From NCBI GenBank assembly GCA_964495705.1, contig CAZBWS010000063.1, positions 1-14,834 of the forward strand: 14,834 bases of DNA, written 5' to 3'. This document shows positions 7,084-14,834 of the stretch, piece by piece; position 1 is the first letter of the stretch, and the number at the start of each line of letters is the position of its first letter. Source of the stretch: CAZBWS01 sp964495705. GTDB lineage: Bacteria > Pseudomonadota > Gammaproteobacteria > HTCC5015. Under the pieces are notes generated by a model. The model ran no database searches and was not told where the DNA came from. It saw only the letters and a list, made by a program, of their open reading frames with translations. Made by a program: the position numbers and the translations under genes.

Positions 7084-8385
7084 ATGACTGCAACTCAAGA
7101 CTTTAAAGTAGCCGATTTTAGCGAAGAGAATATCGCTTGGGGCCGCAAAGAAATCGCCATCGCTGAGACCGAAATGCCGGGCTTAATGTATATCCGTGAT
7201 GAGTACAAAGATGCACAGCCGCTAAAAGGCGCACGTATCGTTGGCTGCTTGCACATGACTATTCAGACTGCTGTATTGATTGAAGCATTGACTTCACTCG
7301 GCGCAGAAGTTCGCTGGTCTTCCTGCAACATCTTCTCTACTCAAGACCACGCGGCGGCGGCTATCGCAGCGACTGGCGTGCCAGTATTTGCTTGGAAGGG
7401 CGAAACAGAAGAAGAGTACGAGTGGTGCATCAAACAGACGATTGAAGGCAAGGACGGCTGGCGCCCCAATATGATATTGGACGACGGCGGCGACCTAACA
7501 CTGATATTGCACAAGGACTATCCAGAGTTGATGGCAGACATTAAGGGGGTTTCTGAAGAAACCACTACGGGCGTATTGCGTTTAAAAGAAATGGCGGAAA
7601 AGGGCGAGCTAGCCATTCCTGCAATTAACGTTAACGACTCCGTTACCAAGTCTAAGTTCGACAACTTATACGGCTGCCGTGAATCATTAGTTGACGGCAT
7701 CAAGCGCGCGACTGATGTAATGATTGCTGGCAAGACAGCCGTTGTATGCGGATACGGGGATGTCGGTAAAGGCTGTGCGCAATCACTGAAAGGCCTAGGC
7801 GCAGTCGTTATGATCACCGAAGTTGATCCTATCTGTGCCCTACAGGCGACAATGGAAGGCTTCCGCGTAGTAACCATGGACGATGTAGCCGGCGAAGCCG
7901 ACATCTTTGTTACCACGACTGGTAACTTCCAGATCATCAGCCATGACCACATGCTAGCGATGAAGGATCAAGCGATTGTTTGTAATATTGGCCATTTCGA
8001 CAATGAGATCGATATTGCTGGCATCAAGCAATACACTTGGGAAAATATCAAGCCACAAGTTGACCACGTCATCTTCCCCGACGGCAAGCGCATTATCATG
8101 CTGGCCGAAGGCCGCTTAGTGAACTTAGGCTGTGCGACAGGCCACCCAAGCTTCGTAATGTCTAACTCCTTCACCAACCAAGTGTTGGCGCAGATCGAGT
8201 TGTGGAATAACCACAGCAACTATGAGAAGCAGGTTTACGTATTACCTAAGCATTTGGACGAGAAAGTGGCACGTCTGCATTTAGAAAAGCTAGGCGCTAA
8301 GTTAACCGTATTAACTCAAGAGCAAGCGGATTACATTGGCGTAAGCGTAGACGGACCTTTTAAGAATGACGCTTATCGCTACTAA
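7084..8385 (+). CDS. ahcY: S-adenosylhomocysteine hydrolase (adenosylhomocysteinase)
   Basis: AhcY hydrolyses S-adenosylhomocysteine to adenosine and homocysteine using bound NAD. This removes a strong product inhibitor of methyltransferases. At 433 residues it is close to the human enzyme in length and lacks the insert of about 40 residues that I recall in longer bacterial forms such as that of P. aeruginosa. Expected catalytic residues are His57, Asp134, Glu159, Lys189 and Asp193. The Rossmann NAD loop is GYGDVGKG at 223-230, and the C-terminus KNDAYRY matches the family's NAD-contacting tail. The ATG has AGAG 9 nt upstream. The gap to metK is too short to hold a SAH riboswitch. The gene is probably co-transcribed with metK, and an intrinsic terminator follows it. 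Confidence 0.97.
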   Translation: MTATQDFKVADFSEENIAWGRKEIAIAETEMPGLMYIRDEYKDAQPLKGARIVGCLHMTIQTAVLIEALTSLGAEVRWSSCNIFSTQDHAAAAIAATGVPVFAWKGETEEEYEWCIKQTIEGKDGWRPNMILDDGGDLTLILHKDYPELMADIKGVSEETTTGVLRLKEMAEKGELAIPAINVNDSVTKSKFDNLYGCRESLVDGIKRATDVMIAGKTAVVCGYGDVGKGCAQSLKGLGAVVMITEVDPICALQATMEGFRVVTMDDVAGEADIFVTTTGNFQIISHDHMLAMKDQAIVCNIGHFDNEIDIAGIKQYTWENIKPQVDHVIFPDGKRIIMLAEGRLVNLGCATGHPSFVMSNSFTNQVLAQIELWNNHSNYEKQVYVLPKHLDEKVARLHLEKLGAKLTVLTQEQADYIGVSVDGPFKNDAYRY

Positions 8386-8409
8386 ACCAGCCTAAGCACT
8401 ATGTTGACA

Positions 8410-8443
8410 AGGCCCTATGCGGATACTCTGCACAGGGCTTTTT
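8410..8443 (+). terminator. Intrinsic terminator between ahcY and metF
   Basis: GGCCCT (8411-8416) pairs with AGGGC (8434-8438) and the first T after it. The stem extends as TGC/GCA (8418-8420 with 8430-8432) across one A-C mismatch, around a 9-nt loop. Five T bases follow at 8439-8443. It ends only 15 nt before the metF ATG, with the metF ribosome binding site directly behind it. The stem and loop contain ATGCGGATAC, a relative of the word that forms the ponA-dnaG hairpin. A perfect TTGACA (8404-8409) sits just upstream, but no good -10 box follows at the right distance. Confidence 0.75.
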
Positions 8444-8458
8444 CATCAGGATATATCC

Positions 8459-9292
8459 ATGACAGAAAAATCATTTAGCTTTGAATTCTTCCCACCTAAA
8501 ACAGAAGCTGGGGTAGAAAAGCTAGCCAAGGTTCACGATGAACTAGCACAGCTCAACCCCGCTTATTTTTCGGTGACATTTGGTGCAGGGGGATCAACCC
8601 GCGACGGCACACTCGACACCGTTAAATCGATCAAGTCCAAGGGCTCTGACGCCGCCCCGCACATCTCTTGCATCAGCTCTAGCCGTGCAGAGATTGACGA
8701 ACTACTTAGCACTTATAAAGACAACGGCATTAACCGCCTAGTTGCGCTACGTGGCGATATGCCTTCAGGTCAATACACCACGGGCGAGTTTGCCTATGCC
8801 AATGAGCTGGTTGAGCATATCCGCAATACCACTGGCGACCACTTTCATATCGAAGTGGCTTCCTATCCGGAGTTTCACCCACAAGCCAAAAGCGCAGAAG
8901 ATGACATTCAGAACTTTGTGCGCAAAGCTCAAGCGGGAGCGGATAGCTCTATCACGCAATACTTCTACAATGCCGACGCTTACTTCGCCTTTGTCGAGCG
9001 AGTACAGGCAGCGGGTGTCGATATTCCAATCATCCCCGGCATTATGCCAATTACTAACTATAGCAATTTAGCGCGCTTCTCTGATGCCTGTGGCGCCGAA
9101 ATCCCTCGCTGGATACGCAAGCGCCTAGAGGCCTATGGTGATGACACAACCTCTATCAAAGCTTTTGGTGAAGAGGTGGTCACCCAGCTATGCGAGTCGC
9201 TACTCACCCAAGATGCGCCGGGCATTCATTTTTATACGATGAACCAAGTGCAGCCAAATAAAGCAATTTGGCAAAACCTCAAACTGAGTTAG
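8459..9292 (+). CDS. metF: Methylenetetrahydrofolate reductase
   Basis: MetF is an FAD-dependent TIM-barrel enzyme that reduces 5,10-methylene-tetrahydrofolate to 5-methyl-tetrahydrofolate, the methyl donor for methionine synthase. The 277-residue protein begins MTEKSFSFEFFPPKTEAG. It carries the catalytic Glu9 in FEFFPP, the FAD/NADH contact region SVTFGAGGSTR (38-48), LRGD with Asp100, and a late IIPGIMPITN (191-200). It is somewhat shorter than the E. coli protein (296) at the N-terminus. AGGA (8448-8451) lies 7 nt before the chosen ATG. A start at 8417 would begin inside the terminator and add residues foreign to the family. rsmE follows after 15 nt. With metK and ahcY it makes up most of the activated methyl cycle; methionine synthase is not in the window. 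Confidence 0.96.
   Translation: MTEKSFSFEFFPPKTEAGVEKLAKVHDELAQLNPAYFSVTFGAGGSTRDGTLDTVKSIKSKGSDAAPHISCISSSRAEIDELLSTYKDNGINRLVALRGDMPSGQYTTGEFAYANELVEHIRNTTGDHFHIEVASYPEFHPQAKSAEDDIQNFVRKAQAGADSSITQYFYNADAYFAFVERVQAAGVDIPIIPGIMPITNYSNLARFSDACGAEIPRWIRKRLEAYGDDTTSIKAFGEEVVTQLCESLLTQDAPGIHFYTMNQVQPNKAIWQNLKLS
8814..8825 (-). repeat. Copy of the word TGCGGATATGCT inside metF
   Basis: Read on the minus strand, 8825-8814 is TGCGGATATGCT, identical over 12 bases to both arms of the ponA-dnaG hairpin. On the plus strand it encodes the end of EHIRN in metF. It is followed by CAACC on the minus strand, resembling the CAAACC after the 3888 copy. Confidence 0.8.
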
Positions 9293-9307
9293 AAACTCAT
9301 ACTCTCC

Positions 9308-10036
9308 GTGCGCAAGATAAGAATCTATACCCCACAAGCGCTAACGCTCAATAGCGAGGTTGAGCTCGACAATGGCCCTGCCCATCATGTCGGCACGGTC
9401 CTACGCATGACTGCAGGTGAAGAGCTGATTCTTTTCAATGGCGAGAAGGGCGAATACCACACGACCATTACCTTTTCAAAAAAAGGTAATGTGAAGATTA
9501 AAGTAAATAGCTTCACCGAAGTGGATCGAGAGTCGCCTCTCAAGCTACACTTGTTCCAGGGCCTGTCCAAAGGCGACCACATGGACTTCTCAATTCAGAA
9601 GGCAGTGGAGCTAGGTGTCAATGAAATAACCCCCGTGTTATGTGCGCGCAGCCAATTCAAAATGGACCAAAAGCGCCTAGAGAAAAAGCTACAACATTGG
9701 CAGCAAGTCATCATCAGCGCTGCCCAACAGTCTTGGCGCTGTGAGCTGCCCATATTGAACGCTCCCATTGGCTTTCCCGAGTCACTAAAACAGAAGGCTG
9801 ATCAAAACATTATCTTTGATGTGGAGGCGACACAAAAGCTAGAGCAGACCGCAACTAATCAGCAAAGCATTAATTGCTGGATAGGCCCAGAGGGTGGATT
9901 CAGTACAGAAGAAATAACTCAAACCCGCGATGCGGATATGCTGGTAGCCAGTCTAGGGCCTAGGGTATTGCGAACGGAAACGGCGACCGTAGCCGCTATC
10001 AGCTTATTACAGTATTTTGCTGGAGATTTGGGATAG
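9308..10036 (+). CDS. rsmE: 16S rRNA m3U1498 methyltransferase RsmE
   Basis: RsmE is a SPOUT-class, SAM-dependent enzyme that methylates N3 of U1498 in 16S rRNA. The 242-residue protein has an N-terminal PUA-like domain at about 1-70 and a knotted SPOUT domain at about 75-240. The two SAM-pocket signatures are present: IGPEGGF (192-198) and LGPRVLRTETATVAA (216-230). The start is a GTG at 9308 with no clear Shine-Dalgarno sequence, 15 nt after the metF stop, so translation may be coupled to metF. It converges on the CheW-like gene with only 8 bases between the two stop codons and no obvious terminator there. In Pseudomonas, as I recall, rsmE also lies near the chp cluster, which supports the assignment. 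Confidence 0.95.
   Translation: MRKIRIYTPQALTLNSEVELDNGPAHHVGTVLRMTAGEELILFNGEKGEYHTTITFSKKGNVKIKVNSFTEVDRESPLKLHLFQGLSKGDHMDFSIQKAVELGVNEITPVLCARSQFKMDQKRLEKKLQHWQQVIISAAQQSWRCELPILNAPIGFPESLKQKADQNIIFDVEATQKLEQTATNQQSINCWIGPEGGFSTEEITQTRDADMLVASLGPRVLRTETATVAAISLLQYFAGDLG
9466..9491. repeat. Perfect 11-bp inverted repeat inside rsmE
   Basis: CATTACCTTTT (9466-9476) is followed by the 4-base loop CAAA and then by AAAAGGTAATG (9481-9491). The two arms are exact reverse complements. The hairpin is within the rsmE reading frame (residues TITFSKKGNV) and has no T-run after it on the plus strand. Confidence 0.85.
9930..9943 (+). repeat. Copy of the word ATGCGGATATGCTG inside rsmE
   Basis: This is an exact 14-base match to the left arm of the hairpin at 3888-3901. 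It encodes DADML in rsmE, just before the conserved SAM-pocket motif. The residues it encodes are in a variable linker, so protein constraint alone does not obviously explain the match. Confidence 0.85.
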
Positions 10037-10044
10037 AGTAGTTA

Positions 10045-10494
10045 TTAGTTAACCCGCATTTTCACAAAGGGCTCCAAAGCCTGTAAATTGGGTATGATTC
10101 CCTTTGCGCCATCTATCTCAATATAACTAGACACCAGGGTATGCTCTTCGCCTTCTACGGATACAACACTGCTCTCGCTAAGCTCCGCTAGTTTCGGAGA
10201 ACCCTGAATATTAAATGCAATGTATGGCAAGCTAGCATCTCCACTTGGCGTAAACACAACAGCAATGCAGGCTTCTTTTCCATAGGATGGAATAGCCTGA
10301 CCAATAGTCGCTTCATAGGATACCAGTGGCACTGAACGTCCGCGCCACTGAATTTTTCCAATCACGCCTTCACGTGCGCCCATTACTAGCATGTCTGAGC
10401 GGTTTTTTACTATTTCTGCAAGAGAACTACTCGGTAAAACTAAGCTTTGCTCTTTAGACAGCGGCAACATTGTGCACTTTACAATATCATTCAT
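10045..10494 (-). CDS. chpC: CheW-like adaptor of the Chp chemosensory system (ChpC type)
   Basis: A 149-residue single-domain CheW-like protein. Such proteins couple chemoreceptors to the CheA-type kinase in the cytoplasm. Features visible are the strand pattern of the CheW fold, GVIGKIQWRGRSVPLVSYE (about 43-61) typical of the CheW core, and a conserved-looking C-terminal IIPNLQALEPF. Two starts are possible. A GTG at 10503 would overlap the chpA stop. The ATG at 10494 lies 1 nt past that stop with AGGTG (10505-10501) 6 nt upstream, and it is preferred. It directly follows chpA, and position and size match P. aeruginosa ChpC (about 168 residues). The symbol comes mostly from context: another CheW paralogue cannot be excluded from the sequence alone. 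No cheB-like gene (chpB) lies between it and chpA. Confidence 0.72.
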   Translation of the reverse strand: MNDIVKCTMLPLSKEQSLVLPSSSLAEIVKNRSDMLVMGAREGVIGKIQWRGRSVPLVSYEATIGQAIPSYGKEACIAVVFTPSGDASLPYIAFNIQGSPKLAELSESSVVSVEGEEHTLVSSYIEIDGAKGIIPNLQALEPFVKMRVN

Positions 10495-10495
10495 T

Positions 10496-14834
<4,339 letters not shown>

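Noticed and set aside
7746..7755. ATGCGGATAC in ahcY as an independent uptake-word copy
   Set aside because: It encodes the conserved CGYGDVG dinucleotide-binding motif, so protein constraint may explain it; it counts only as weak support for the word.
8417..8458. Extended N-terminus for MetF
   Set aside because: The ATG at 8417 lies inside the terminator stem, while ATG 8459 has a well-spaced AGGA and the family N-terminus.

Overview
The window comes from a gammaproteobacterium, most likely a marine or environmental relative of Pseudomonas, Cellvibrio or Spongiibacter. The evidence is a type IV pilus operon (pilM-pilN) divergent from a class A penicillin-binding protein gene of the PBP1a family, a giant ChpA-type chemotaxis kinase, and an S-adenosylhomocysteine hydrolase route for the methyl cycle. 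All identifications rest on recognised motifs and on recalled family members; no database search was run.

Layout. On the minus strand at the left edge lie the first 34 codons of pilN (1-102) and all of pilM (99-1163). A 179-base divergent promoter region follows, then plus-strand ponA/mrcA (1343-3877), dnaG (3957-5753), metK (5882-7057), ahcY (7084-8385), metF (8459-9292) and rsmE (9308-10036). From 10045 to the right edge the minus strand carries a CheW-like gene of the ChpC type and a very large chpA-type hybrid histidine kinase. The N-terminus of that kinase lies beyond the window. Every non-coding gap is shorter than 300 bases. No tRNA, rRNA, insertion sequence, phage gene or CRISPR array was seen.

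How the genes work together. PilM and PilN belong to the inner-membrane alignment complex of the type IV pilus. ChpA and its CheW-like adaptor belong to the chemosensory system that controls such pili, so both ends of the window concern twitching or DNA-uptake pili. MetK makes S-adenosylmethionine (SAM), AhcY recycles S-adenosylhomocysteine, and MetF makes the methyl-tetrahydrofolate used to remake methionine. RsmE is a SAM-dependent 16S rRNA methyltransferase. PonA and DnaG are housekeeping genes. dnaG lies outside the usual rpsU-dnaG-rpoD arrangement and sits where two different conserved neighbourhoods meet.

The signals most worth a second look are these. (1) A 12-base word, TGCGGATATGCT, occurs four times: twice as the arms of a perfect hairpin behind ponA, and once each inside metF and rsmE. 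Its 8-base core occurs further times, including in the terminator before metF. This resembles a DNA-uptake-signal word. (2) The metK leader contains a strong terminator plus an upstream copy of one terminator arm that could form an antiterminator. (3) chpA contains a tandem duplication of Hpt domains and an in-frame hexanucleotide repeat encoding (Glu-Pro)n.
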